Part shown: piece after piece, positions 35,701 to 45,714 of the stretch | Numbering within the stretch: the stretch's first letter is position 1 | Layout of the letters: each line of letters opens with the position of its first letter | NCBI GenBank assembly: GCA_950097015.1 | Contig: CATNEN010000039.1 | Span: 19,585,501-19,649,500 of the forward strand | DNA: 64,000 nt | Origin: Macrostomum hystrix | Taxonomy: Eukaryota > Platyhelminthes > Macrostomidae | Reading direction: 5' to 3' | Notes under the pieces: generated by a model | The model's database searches: none | Told to the model about the DNA's origin: nothing | Seen by the model: the letters and a program-made list of their open reading frames with translations, nothing else | Made by a program: the position numbers and the translations under genes

Positions 35701-37482
35701 TTGCCTCCTCGCTGGCTGCGGGTCTAGTGTCACCAATTGATGTGCCTTTGCCCGCAGCCCTCCTGCAATTACAAATAAAATTTTAATTTATAACTATCAT
35801 TGTTCTTATTAATAATATTCTTATTTTATTGACAGGCGTATAAATTATTTATTCAGTTTATCACTGTGGTTTTATTTCTTATGCTAGAAGCAATCGCAGA
35901 AACTAACCTGAAAAGGTGACTTGGTCTCCTGCGGCACGAATCTCTCTCCTGCGTCGCTGCAGTCAAGCACTGAGACCTGCTCAAGCTCTGGCACAGATAG
36001 CCTCCTGATGCAGTTCTCAGAATCGCCAGGTAGGTAGAACAGCTTGTCAGAGTAGCAGAAGCTGGGCGATATCGTCAGGCCGAATTGTAGTGTTCGCAGT
36101 AGCATTAACTGCGAGTCGAATACCAGCAAGCCGGATCGGAAGGTACCGCCCGCATTTAGCCGACAGTTGAGCAGGAAGTGGCCGCTTTGCGACAACCAGC
36201 AGCTCACCACGCCTGGAATTATGTTAGTATTCGTAGGAATATAATAGTAACGCATTGGGTTGTTTGCACTGACGCATCATTTTAATTCCACTAACCCTAG
36301 ACACAATTGACACACACGCACATACCGTTGGTACCTTATGTCTAGGCCCTTCGATCCTGGACGAAGAGACCTCCAAAAGACTTCTTCGTGGCCTGTATGC
36401 CCCATATAAATGTGGCCTCGCCTCGAATTCGAGCTAAGGAACTCCGCATGAGTGCCATTAAGAGTCGAACATGGTACCGTATGTACTATTAACAAGAAAA
36501 AATGTAAATAACTGCAGGAGGGCTGCCGGCCATGGCACATCATTTGATGACACTAGACCTGCAGCCAGGGAGAAGGCAATTCTGCCCATTTCGCTGACTC
36601 CTGAGCACACACGCACACGATACCATACGCAGGCACACGCTCACACAGGTGTGTACATCTGCCCTGACTTTCTCATTGACTGGCGGTGCTACACTTCACT
36701 GTGCCTTGAAGGTTGGCCCGTAAATTGTACGTAAATTGCAGGACAAGCCCCCAAGCCTTCTCTCCGCAGCTGCGCCCTAATTAAATGTGACTTCGCCGCG
36801 GAATCCAGCTCAGGGACCTTGGTGCGAGAGGCAAACGCGTTGACCATGCACTTTGCCACCCGCCCCCACCGTTTGTACAATATGTACTTTATACGCTTGA
36901 ATATAAAAACTCGGATATTACTCACTAGTGATCAGAACATTTTCAAGCTGCCTGACATAGACGAGACGCGCTATGCGAAATTCGTCAACCTCAGTGCCAC
37001 CCTTTGGTGCCGACTGTTCCGAGGCAAAGCGCTTGAACTTCCTTATCACCAGCTGTCGCTGCTCCACCGTCGCCGCGAAGACCACAGCGATGCGTTCGCT
37101 GACTGTGTCCTCGTAGTCCCAATCGAATACTGAGACACGAGGCGAAAACGGTATCAGAATAGAGGTCATTTTACTAACTTTCCTTACGAAACAACTAATA
37201 ATTACAAAACGATTAAATTCATTTAACTTCAATTCGGTTACCTTCAGAGCTTTATGCAAAGAAAATATTTTTTACCATAAACAATCCATTTGTATAAAAG
37301 CTTTGACTTAGTTGCAAACTAAAGATAGTTGACATCTTACGTGTCTTTTTGTAAACGACTTTCCCTTTGATGTCAAAATCTGGAGAAGCTTTCAGCATCA
37401 TGCGCATTTCACGTATGACTGAATAGTTGTCGCCCTGAAAAACCTGTCTCTGTGTTGATTGTTTAGCGCCGTTCAGAGCCAT
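32786..37482 (-). CDS. Unrecognised conserved-looking protein (5 exons), possible beta-propeller
   Basis: Minus-strand exons 37482-37341, 37129-36926, 36212-35908, 34322-34091 and 33288-32786 fit together exactly in phase (1, 1, 0, 1) with GT-AG introns. The product is 461 residues from an ATG. That agreement, plus GC-rich exons in AT-rich introns, is the evidence for a real gene. Short beta-rich phrases recur at intervals: VFDWDYEDTVSERIAVVFAA, VVSCWLSQSGHFLLNCRL with LLVFD, ILLCSFYTVSRRVVLNAYKK, and GSVWLFANRRGQIQVLECPH. The spacing recalls WD-like propeller blades, but canonical GH/WD pairs are missing, so this is only a guess. The C-terminal 60 residues are Ser/Ala-rich. No signal peptide or membrane segment is seen. 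I do not recognise the family. Introns 2 and 3 contain SINEs; intron 4 contains a minisatellite. Confidence 0.7.
33600..34012. repeat. Minisatellite in intron 4 of the unnamed gene (about 23-bp unit)
   Basis: About 18 copies of aatccaaggtggttttcccc plus caa, with ctcgcaa and cttgcaa variants to the left. A degenerate lead-in starts near 33460. It nearly reaches the donor at 34090. Confidence 0.94.
34557..35240 (+). mobile_element. tRNA-derived SINE head interrupted by a nested insertion
   Basis: The outer element starts gtgtgggtgagtaccagagc, a box-A-like head, and reads through tttactcttcgtatgatcgg. It is cut by a 589-bp insertion and resumes at 35218 with agctcgattcatag, a box-B-like end. 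Only the tRNA-like part is recognisable. Confidence 0.65.
34615..35203 (-). mobile_element. SINE-like element, family B, with 14-bp target-site duplication
   Basis: The insertion is bracketed by identical atgatcggcacctg copies at 34601-34614 and 35204-35217. On the minus strand it begins with a tRNA-like head (ggggcgagtgggtcagcggc, then a box-B-like gctagttcgattcac). A GC-rich body of about 500 bp follows, and it ends in a short GATA-type tail. It shares no body sequence with family A. The flawless duplication suggests a fairly recent insertion. Confidence 0.85.
35407..35775 (+). mobile_element. Full-length tRNA-derived SINE, family A
   Basis: It begins gggtgtgtcggtggcagagc, continues with box B agctcgattttgcgg and the shared body tcatttggggcacagccgcg, and ends gcagccctcctgcaattaca. 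It lies in intron 3 of the unnamed gene, antisense to it and close to the nested pair. Confidence 0.9.
36380..36475 (-). mobile_element. Degenerate SINE fragment
   Basis: ccccatataaatgtggcctc and the following tcgaattcgagctaaggaac resemble the box-B region of family A on the minus strand. It adjoins a complete family A copy. Confidence 0.5.
36512..36870 (-). mobile_element. Full-length tRNA-derived SINE, family A
   Basis: Minus-strand copy running from a tRNA head near 36870 (gtgggggcgggtggcaaagt) to the 3' end gcagccctcctgcagttatt. It lies in intron 2 of the unnamed gene. The body has a small deletion relative to other copies. Confidence 0.85.
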
Positions 37483-37669
37483 AAAAAACCCGTATCGTTG
37501 TCAGAAAATATTTTAAAATATATGACAGTGACTTCGATTTTTTTATTAAACTCTAAAGCAAAATGAGAATATTAACATTAAGGAGAAAGTATAAGGTCAG
37601 AAAACGATTAAGCGTAATTATTGCTACATTTTTCGCGTGAATTTGGCACAATGTATTTAAAAAAGCTAA

Positions 37670-38215
37670 GTAGAGTGCGTTGCGCGTGGGTGGGCCCAGC
37701 GCGGCGAGAAGGCTTAGGCTGCCCCACCCCTGTGTGGTGGAGGGGTGCCTACAATGTACCCAGCCGCGTGGGCTACTTGGCTGGCTAGGCTGTTAGTCTC
37801 TTGCAGCCTGCGTGCTGATTGGCTGACGGCCGGCGTTTGTCTGAGCCCTCCCCTGCACGTGCCTTTTAAGGCTTGAAGCGGCTGTGGCGGTTTCTTGAGT
37901 GCCTGCGTTAACGTTGCGTTTGCGTCTGCGACTGCGACTTATAGAAGACCTCCGAGTAGCTCGATCCTGACTCCGGCAAGACCCCATCGGGGCTTGACGC
38001 CGGAGCTGAACAGTCAGGTGTCGATTGTGAGGTTCATTGTCCACGGACAACGGTTGGACTGGTGAAACCAGTGGACCCACGCGCAAGCCAAACCAGCACC
38101 CTTTAGCCGCCGCTTCTGCGCCTGATGCAGAGGCGCCAGTTTCTGTGTGTTTTGCTGTGGCAGTCGGGGAATTTAACTTGCTTGCTGAACCTTTCGGATG
38201 ACCCTCGTACACTCA
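37670..38215. repeat. GC-rich LTR-like or promoter-like segment
   Basis: A GC-rich block with gctgattggctgacggccgg and ccttttaaggcttgaagcgg. Its layout, a CCAAT-like word then a TTTAAG box then a CTTGAAG stretch, resembles the inverted repeats at 42470-42810 and 48725-49083. Assignment to an LTR is a guess; no terminal TG..CA or second copy was established. Confidence 0.4.
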
Positions 38216-38221
38216 CCCCAA

Positions 38222-38345
38222 AACTAAAGTTTCTGCTTAATAGCTTTCAGCTTTTATAACTTGCTGCAGTTTCTTGCCTTGATTTCGAATCAAGCCCAAG
38301 TTATATTTCATCAGTTCATCAGTCCATCAGGTCATCGCAAAATTT
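38222..38345 (+). repeat. Inverted, isolated copy of the Ly6-like gene 5' flank
   Basis: The reverse complement matches the upstream flanks of both Ly6-like genes, about 40965-41075 and 44570-44660. Shared words are aagcagaaact, gctgaaagctatt, gcagcaagttat, cttgatt and ctgatgaaatat. No Ly6 exon follows on the + strand, so it is a detached promoter-region copy. Confidence 0.65.
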
Positions 38346-39642
38346 TGTTCCTAAACTTTTGAAAGGGGGTTGGCCGGCTGTGGTCGGGGTGGCCGGTCCT
38401 GCCAAGTCCAAGCCAATGCCCCAGCCAGACCAAAAGAGACCTCTATTGTTCTTATTCATATTTATAGACACAATGTCTTTCGAGCGCCTACCTACTTGTA
38501 CCCATGGACCAGAGGCACGCCCAAGGAATGCACTAAAGTGATCAAAAATGGTCTTTCGGCTGTTTCCACGTCAGTAGCAGTGAGCTTAAAAGCTATTTAT
38601 AGCCATTGGCCATGGACATTTTCAAGAAATACACTATGGCCGGCTGGAAGAATGAATCTTTTGCTCAAAGCCTTACATGCGGTTTCCACTGGCATTAAAG
38701 TCACATAGTCCACGATATTACTTTCAGAGGGGGACGAAAACGAATTCGTCTATGGCAGTCACGAGCCAATAGGAAGGAACGGGGGGAACGGGATGTTTAA
38801 AAGTGAAGTTCGAGGGAAACAAAAATAACCGGCTCAGATTGGCACTCCATTCTATTCTTTCCTCCATGGGGAAAGCTTGCCCAGATTCAGGAAATTTTCA
38901 TCCTTTAATTGTCATAAGAAATGCCCTACATTAGAATTTCGTCTGTGGATAGCTCTAGACTCGAGCGATGTTTTTAACCAGTACGCCAATGGAGACAACT
39001 CGCACTTAAACTGGATATCAAGAGGACAACTACCAATGACATCATCAGGGGAAATGTTGAATAGGGTAGCATTATCTAATTGCGCGTGGAGTTGCAGTGA
39101 GACCAAAATTTTCTGAGGTGACGCTCAATGCATTGACAAGACGTGTGAAAGAAAGCAAAGAAAAATTTCCTCTTTTAGCATAAACTCAATTCTCTACCCC
39201 AGCAGGCAACCAATGCCCCTTAACTGGCAACCAATGCCCTTCACGCACTGTAAGACACATACGCTACTACGAGCGCATTTATCGGTTTCGACAGGAAAGA
39301 AAATTATTTAAATTTAGCAGCGCTTTCATCCTTTGCTCGTGAAATTTATTATAAGTATTTGTCCATATCAATTGTATTTGCTGGTCAACTTACTCGTTCA
39401 AAAACTTTATGGCTATTAGCGGACTGTAGAGTAAATCTGGGCCTAAATTTGCTAGGCTTACAAAAGAACTCAGTTCATTTTTCAACAGAAAGTGCATCTT
39501 ACATCTTACATTTTATTCGCAATGACTCTCTATAAGCACTTTAGTATTTTCGTCAGTTGTTTTAGGCAGCAAATAACGATCGGATATATTGTAAATCGAA
39601 ATGTAACCACAGAAACTAGAGAATCATTCATGGGACATTGCT
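38346..39642. other. Spacer downstream of the first Ly6-like gene
   Basis: No supported gene. An open frame near 38877-39116 (phrases LEFRLWIALDSSDVFNQYAN and LNRVALSNCAWSC) does not begin with ATG and matches nothing I recognise. Sequence from about 39410 is duplicated at 43195. Confidence 0.4.
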
Positions 39643-40878
39643 TTACAGGCTGCAGCTGCTGGCAAACTGCAGCAGGATGGTCAGGACAACCGAAGCTATC
39701 AGAAAGAACTGAGCACCAGACACTTGATGGCCGGTGTTGCACAGGTCAGATTGGCAGCAGTAAATAGCACCCTTTAAACTCGTATCCTCGCAAAACGGAA
39801 GAAAGCCTCTAATGACAGCTACACCAGAAAGCGCTTTCTGTTTGTTAAATTGTTAAAAAGTTTATTGTATTCATAGTTTATTACATCAAGAATATTTAGG
39901 GAATAAAAATCCGTTGCAGACTTAAGTCTATGTGCTTGGCCTCCCAAAGATTCCAACTCAGGGACTTTGTTGTGGGAGGCAAACGTACGGACAAATATGT
40001 CCATTAGCCCCGGATAATCGGAAGTTTAGCTTGACATTTTAACCAAGAGCTTAATTAATTTTTGAGTTTAAGTCTTCCTACAAAAGACTGCGATTCCTAA
40101 GGATTGTGAAGCTACAATTTACAAGCTGCAATGAAGCCCAAGCTTCTCCAGTACTGCAAACCTACTGGACTGAGATTCTTGTGGACTGCAAACCTACTGG
40201 ACTGAGATTATTCAGGACTGCAAACCTACTGGACTGAGATTCTTGAGGACTGCAAAGCTACTGGACTGAGATTCTTCAGGACTGCAAAGCTACTGGACTG
40301 AGATTCTTCAGGACTGCAAAGCTACTGGACTGAGATTCTTCAGGACTGCAAAGCTACTGGACTGAGATTCTTCAGGACTGCAAAGCTACTGGACTGAGAT
40401 TCTTGAGGACTGCAAAGCTACTGGACTGAGATTCTTCAGAACTGCAAAGCTACTGGACTGAGATTCTTGAGGACTGCAAAGCTACTGGACTGAGATTCTT
40501 GAGGACTGCAAAGCTACTGGACTGAGATTCTTGAGGACTGCAAAGCTACTGGACTGAGATTCTTGAGGACTGCAAAGCTACTGGACTGAGATTCTTGAGG
40601 ACTGCAAAGCTATTGGACTGAGATTTCGCTTTTACATGACTCACAAAGCAGTAGTCTCCCTGCAACTTTCTGGTGGCATTATCCACAGTTCTGCAGCCTG
40701 CGCAGGCATAGCACTTGACGGCGTTGGTTTCAGGAATGCAAACTAAAATGTTGAAATTGTGGCAAGCTTAATTTATGAAAGCTGAATTTCTAAATTTAAA
40801 ATAGAAAAAATGATGAAACCGTCTTGACTAACTTGCAGACAGTATTCCGATCCACAGAATTGAACGAAGTTTTAACAT
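39643..40878 (-). CDS. Ly6/uPAR-like GPI-anchored protein, copy 1 (3 exons)
   Basis: Minus-strand exons 40878-40833, 40742-40645 and 39837-39643 fit in phase (1, then 0) with GT-AG introns and code for 112 residues. Exon 1 is a signal peptide (MLKLRSILWIGILSA). Exon 2 opens the three-finger domain with KCYACAGC and ends DYCF. Exon 3 has PFCEDTSLKGAIYCCQSDLC followed by N, the family-defining CCxxxxCN end. A hydrophobic GPI-type tail (FFLIASVVLTILLQF) then runs almost to the stop. Proteins of this class sit on the outer cell surface and act as receptor modulators or structural factors; the ligand is unknown here. This is the usual Ly6 exon plan. Intron 2 is filled by a 30-bp minisatellite. A second copy lies 3.6 kb away in the same orientation. 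Confidence 0.85.
39925..40012 (-). mobile_element. Degenerate SINE head in Ly6-like intron 2
   Basis: attccaactcagggactttg and gtgggaggcaaacgtacgga resemble the tRNA-like head of the SINE families on the minus strand. The equivalent place in copy 2 (near 43735) keeps only the beginning of it. Confidence 0.45.
40145..40628. repeat. Minisatellite in Ly6-like copy 1 intron 2 (30-bp unit)
   Basis: About 16 copies of ggactgcaaagctactggac plus tgagattctt, with cttgag and cttcag variants. The same unit fills the corresponding intron of copy 2. Confidence 0.95.
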
Positions 40879-41099
40879 TTTTCTTGCTTCGAGTAAGTCT
40901 TGGAAGGAGCTGTCGAAGAAATTTGCCTGTTGAACAAAACTTAGAGTTTAGCTGAATGACCGATGAACTGATGAAATATTGCTTTAGCTTGATTCTAAAT
41001 TCAAGGCAACAAACGGCTGCAAGTTATTAACACTGAAAGCTATTTAAGTGTTATATAAATTAAGCAGAAACTTGGAGTGACTGAACGATGATGTATCCC

Positions 41100-41400
41100 T
41101 CACTTGCCCCGGGCAGTTGTCTATGTTTTTAAGCTTACAATTTATTTGCACTAGTGCAATAAATTATTTATTTCACTTTGCATCGATGCAAATAAATTAA
41201 CTATAACACAGAACTATAACACAACCATAGACAAACAGAATGTCTAAAAATAAAAATGTTTGTTTGCCCGTTTCATGTTAGGGATACATATCATATTTGT
41301 TGTATGATGTTGAATTCGGCTTCGCCTCGGTCAATAAGCTTTATACATTTTCCTATAAACTCTCCCCTCAATTTTCATCTCTTCTTATCGTTTCTAGAAA
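41100..41400. other. AT-rich spacer between Ly6 copies
   Basis: AT-rich with short self-complementary words such as ttgcactagtgcaa at about 41147 and ttgcatcgatgcaa at about 41179. No coding signal. Confidence 0.45.
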
Positions 41401-41891
41401 ACCGTGCAGGAATGACTTTGTCTATGGTCAAAAGACAATGATATTCCTACACGCAAACTCGTGCGTCTATGGCAAAATTCACTCGTGCGCTTCGCGCACT
41501 CGTGCTTTTGCCATTATAAGGCTTCAGCAACGTATTATGGTATAAACGATCACTCAGCGATAATGGCATGTCTATGGCACAAACTGCGCCAATCCGCGAT
41601 GAGCCAGAAGCTGACAAAATTTGGACGCTTATATTTGTTTCTTTTAATTATCAATTAAAGTATTTTACCAACCGGTAAAAGCATTATAAGGCTTCAGGCC
41701 ATAGACAAATCAACTCCCCCTATAACGCCGTTGCTTGTCGACCGACAGCCGCCAGATAGCGTTATAGGGGGAGTTGATTTGTCTATGGCCTGAAGCCTTA
41801 TAATGCTTTTACCGGTTGGGTGCCGAGCAAGTTAATGGCGCTACGCGCCTCGATCGACCGCCATTAACTTGCTCGGCACCCAACCGGTAAA
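41400..41891. repeat. Cluster of foldback hairpins
   Basis: The arms at 41668-41727 and 41760-41819 are perfect 60-bp inverted repeats around a 32-base loop. The arms at 41808-41840 and 41859-41891 are a perfect 33-bp inverted repeat around an 18-base loop. The two structures share accggttgg at 41811-41819. Smaller hairpins lie at about 41404-41456 and 41468-41514 (atggcaaaa with ttttgccat). The words gtctatgg and ccttataatg recur across the cluster. This suggests a foldback or MITE-type element, but no transposase or clear target duplication is seen. Confidence 0.9.
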
Positions 41892-41929
41892 GTTCCATTG
41901 ACGCACTCGTTTTCGTGCAGGAATATTAC

Positions 41930-42096
41930 ATCTGTGACTGGGTTAGGTGTTCACTTTCACCGTGCTTGTAGGTTGGCCCTCTCGGGCGTAAATTGCACGG
42001 CTGCTACCTAACAGATGCGGCCCCGCCGCGAAATCGAGCTCAGGGACTTTGGTGCGAGAGGAAAACTCATTAGACGCTTTGCCACTCACCACCCTG
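41930..42096 (-). mobile_element. SINE fragment (family C)
   Basis: Minus-strand tRNA-like head (ggtggtgagtggcaaagcgt, then agctcgatttcgcgg) and a body with caatttacgcccgagagggc. Related to family A but with a different 3' part. It adjoins a reverse-transcriptase fragment. Confidence 0.7.
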
Positions 42097-42360
42097 GTCA
42101 CCACGTTACATACAGGGTCCCAAACGTTTGCTCAGAGTCCGGCGTGACGCCCAAGTACTTCGGGGTCCTCGTCCTGACCATTTTCTCGGTTCCTAGGTAC
42201 AGCTCTGGCAGCGCTACTTGGGTTCGTTAGGTGGTCAATGAAGATCAGGAACAGGATCGGGTGCGGCACAGCTCCCTGCCGCAGCCCAGTTGCACTGACC
42301 GCGAGTACCCGCGCACTGAGTAGGGTCACTAGAGACAGCAGGCGCTGCTTCAGCACGTGG
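42097..42360 (-). pseudogene. LINE reverse-transcriptase fragment
   Basis: The minus-strand frame has GLRQGAVPHPILFLIFIDHL, the RT domain block that comes before the catalytic YADD in non-LTR elements. A shifted frame then gives PKYLGVTPDSEQTFG, which belongs after it. The catalytic centre between them is deleted, so this is a relic. Confidence 0.75.
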
Positions 42361-42469
42361 TATCGCCGCGGGCAGTTTGTTACAACCCAGGTTCGAAAAA
42401 TATCTCACAGACGCAGACTAGCAGTCTCACCTTTTCGGTGTTGTTCGGCCAACTGCGTCAGCTGAGGCT

Positions 42470-42812
42470 TCAGCTTCCGATAAAAAATGCTTTGGATACG
42501 ACACAAGGCGAGCACAACTCTCCAAGGCTACGCTTTAAGTACAGTATAGCGACAGAGGAGTGGACGGGAAACGATGGCTAGCACCGGGGGGAGGGAAGAA
42601 ACCGCAGACGGAGCCACACCTGCAGTTAACTCACGCGTGAGTGCAGGACTGGGGACAAGCAGAGTGCGAGCTGGGCCTGAACCAATCAGAGCACGCGAGT
42701 GGCTAGGGTCGCCCAGCCACTTGAGCTAGTGCACCACAAATGGCTTGCACCCACCCCCTCTACGCACTCCAACAGCTCAGCCAGCCCACCCGGCACAAAA
42801 ATTGGCTACGAC
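42470..42812 (-). repeat. Inverted dispersed repeat, LTR-like
   Basis: It matches 48725-49083 in opposite orientation over about 330 bases, with small indels. On the minus strand it has gtgctctgattggttcaggc, then an AT box (ctatactgtacttaaa, against ctatacagtatttaaa in the other copy), then gttgtgctcgcc. The promoter-like layout suggests a solo LTR, but no terminal dinucleotides were confirmed. Confidence 0.65.
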
Positions 42813-43422
42813 TATTGGCTATTGGCTTCAACACCCCTAAGCAACCAAACCTAACCCAACCCAACCCAACCCAATCCATGTGTAATGTATTATTTCACTG
42901 AAATCATATTATCTTCGAGACTTTGATTCCAGTGTCTTTACAATCCTGAGGAATTTCAGCCCATTGTATCCTCAGTCCTGAAGAATCTCAGTTTAGTAGA
43001 TTCACAATCCTGAAGAATCTTAGTCTTAGGTAAAGTAGCTCGCCTAATAAAACAACGAAAAAAAATAATCAATATACTTATCGATTTCTTTTTGCCAATG
43101 CATTTCTTCCCACAATTGACATCTTCAGAGCTAAATTTAATTTTCTGAGAGGGCTTCTCGGAAAAGCACTGCCGAGTAACTAACTATATTGTCCAAAAAC
43201 ATTATGGCTATTAGCGGACTGTAGAGTAAAACTGTCCCTAAATTTGCTAGGGTTACAAAAGAAACAGTTCATTTTTCAACAGTGTTACATCTTATTCGCA
43301 ATGATTCTCTATAAGCACTTTAGTATTTTCGTCAGTTGTTTTAGGCAGCACAGAACGATCGGATATATTGTAAATCGAAATGTAACCACAGTTCAAACGA
43401 AAATCATCCATCAGACATTGCT

Positions 43423-44506
43423 TTACAGGCTGCAGCTGCTGGCAAACTGCAGCAGGATGGTCAGGACAACTGAAGCTATCAGAAGGAACTGAGCACCAGA
43501 CACTTGATAGCCGGTGTTGCACAGGTCAGATTGGCAGCAGTAAAAAACACCCTTCATCTCCTTGCAATACGGAACGCCGGTAGGAATAACGCCTCTAGTG
43601 ACAACTGCACCAGAAAGCGCTTTCTGTTTGTTAAATTGTTAAAAAGTTTATTGTATTCATAGTTTATTACATCAAGAAGATTTAGGGTATAGAAATCCGT
43701 TGCAGACTCAAGCCTTGTGCTTGGCCTCCCAAAGATTCCAACTCAGGTTCTTTATTGAACGTGAGATTCTTTAGGACTGCAAAGCTACTGGACTGAGATT
43801 CTTCAGGACTGCAAAGCTACTGGACTGAGATTCTTCAGGACTGCAAAGCTACTGGACTGAGATTCTTCAGGACTGCAAAGCTACTGGACTGAGATTCTTA
43901 AGGACTGCAAAGCTACTGGACTGAGATTCTTCAGGACTGCAAAGCTACTGGACTGAGATTCTTAAGGACTGCAAAGCTACTGGACTGAGATTCTTCAGGA
44001 CTGCAAAGCTACTGGACTGAGATTCTTTAGGACTGCAAAGCTACTGGACTGAGATTCTTCAGGACTGCAAAGCTAGTGGACTGAGATTCTTAAGGACTGC
44101 AAAGCTACTGGACTGAGATTCTTCAGGACTGCAAAGCTACTGGACTGAGATTCTTAAGGACTGCAAAGCTACTGGACTGAGATTCTTCAGGACTGCAAAG
44201 CTACTGGGCTGAGATTTTGCTTTTGTCTACTGCATCACTTATTTTTAGGTTCGTGATAAATGACTCACAAAGCAGTATTCTCCCTCCAACTTTCTGATGT
44301 CATTATTCACAGTACTGCAGTCTATGCAGACATAGCACTTGACGGCGTTGGTTTCAGCGATGCAAACTAAAATGTTGAAATTCGCTGTGGCAAGCTTAAT
44401 TTATGAAAGCCGGATTTCTGAATTGAAAATAGAAAAAATGATGAGACCGTCTTGACTAACTTGCAGACAGTATTCCGATCCACAGAATTGAACGAAGTTT
44501 TAACAT
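43423..44506 (-). CDS. Ly6/uPAR-like GPI-anchored protein, copy 2 (3 exons)
   Basis: Minus-strand exons 44506-44461, 44366-44269 and 43623-43423 have the same phases and splice positions as copy 1 and give 114 residues. The signal-peptide exon is identical in protein. Exon 2 has KCYVCIDC and ends EYCF; exon 3 has VPYCKEMKGVFYCCQSDLC followed by N and almost the same hydrophobic tail. Most differences fall in the finger loops (CIDCSTVNNDIRKLEGEYC against CAGCRTVDNATRKLQGDYC), while the tail is nearly unchanged. That is the usual picture of a young paralogue pair with changing surface loops. All cysteines of the domain are kept and no stop interrupts the frame. Confidence 0.85.
43768..44215. 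repeat. Minisatellite in Ly6-like copy 2 intron 2 (30-bp unit)
   Basis: About 15 copies of ggactgcaaagctactggac plus tgagattctt, shared with copy 1 (40145-40628). Here the cttaag variant alternates with cttcag, so the array was rehomogenised after the duplication. Confidence 0.95.
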
Positions 44507-44854
44507 TTTCTTGCTTCCAGTAAGTCTTGGAACGAGCTGTTGAAGAAATTTGCCTGTTAAACAGAACTTAGCGATGAATATTGCTTTGGCTTGATGCCAA
44601 ATTAAAGTAGAGAAACTGCAGCAAGTTATAAACACACTGAAAGTTATTAAGGAGAAACTTTAGTGCTGGATGAAGTGTTCAATGTGGCCCGGAAATGACG
44701 AACTGCAGATTGTCGCTAACTTTTATGTGCAGTGGTGTCCAATCGTCGTAAACAGGGTATGTTCAGCGAAAAAATATTTGGTAAATATTATTTCGCTGAA
44801 TTAATGCATTTGTTGGGCCATATCCTCCTAATTGCATTGTTGATTGACCACGCG

Positions 44855-44905
44855 TGCAAGGTTTCATTCCTGCACACTTATGCGTGCAGGATGTCATTCC
44901 TGCTT
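44855..44905. repeat. Short hairpin upstream of Ly6-like copy 2
   Basis: cattcctgcac and gtgcaggatg pair around a short loop. The same gtgcaggaat word flanks the hairpin cluster upstream of copy 1 (41403 and 41917). Confidence 0.55.
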
Positions 44906-45594
44906 GAGCAGTAACACGTCAAAAGCTTTTCAGAAACAGTTTATTTAAAGGTTTTTTAAAACCAAATTGAAAAAGAAACAAACGCCATTACAGTGTGCCC
45001 ATGCACGCCAAGTTGAATTTCATTTTCCTTGATGTTTTCCCAGCATTGAAACTGAAAATGAATAAATGGATTTCATAAGAAAATATAGTCCAAACAATGA
45101 TGCATTCTTCTCATTACCGATTGCACTTTAGTTTCAGTTTCCCCTCAATTCATTTGTTTTTGTCGTGCCGTAACAGCAAGGCGAACTCTTGTTTTAAGAG
45201 ATAGCTCAGCTAAGAAAAATACAAACCTGACATGAGGGCCACTCTGTATTATTTTGAACAAGACTGGCGGCAACGTGCCGCCCACAACATTACGTGAATA
45301 TGGCGCAATCAACCAGAACAACATGCTGCATGTGGACGCTTCGAAGAACATGTACATTAGTTTAGCAGACAGAACCGCACAGCTACAGCAGATATAGTTA
45401 TAATGATTATGAGCATATAGTTAACTAGTCAAGCGGCTTGCCGCGTTCGGGCTGCCCAGGGTCTCGGGCTCGGGCTCGGCCGCTGTCTCCAACAAGTCCA
45501 ACAAGAGCCCTTTGAGCCCAAGAAATAGTAACATCTGCATATATTATTTGACTTGCCAGCTTAAAAATTCTACCCAGTAGAACACAATTTGTGA
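44906..45594. other. Spacer, no supported gene
   Basis: AT-rich DNA with a GC-rich patch near 45430-45520. No exon or complete repeat is recognised. Confidence 0.4.
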
Positions 45595-45714
45595 CTAGGT
45601 TTAATGTTCACTATCACTGTGCTTGTAGGTTGGCCCTCTCGGGCGTAAATTGCACCGCTGCTCCCTAACAGATGCGGCCCCGCCGCGAAATCGAGCTCAG
45701 GGACTTTGTTGTTA
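45595..45714 (-). mobile_element. SINE fragment (family C)
   Basis: Close match to 41930-42060 on the minus strand, with ggttggccctctcgggcgta and gcggccccgccgcgaaatcg. The tRNA head is cut off at 45714. Confidence 0.7.

Noticed and set aside
37793-38212. 139-codon minus-strand frame
   Set aside because: It lies in a GC-rich LTR-like block, where long frames arise from composition. No domain or splice support.
38877-39116. Open + strand frame with an ALSNCAWSC end
   Set aside because: No ATG start and no recognised domain. It overlaps a minus-strand frame of similar length, as expected by chance.
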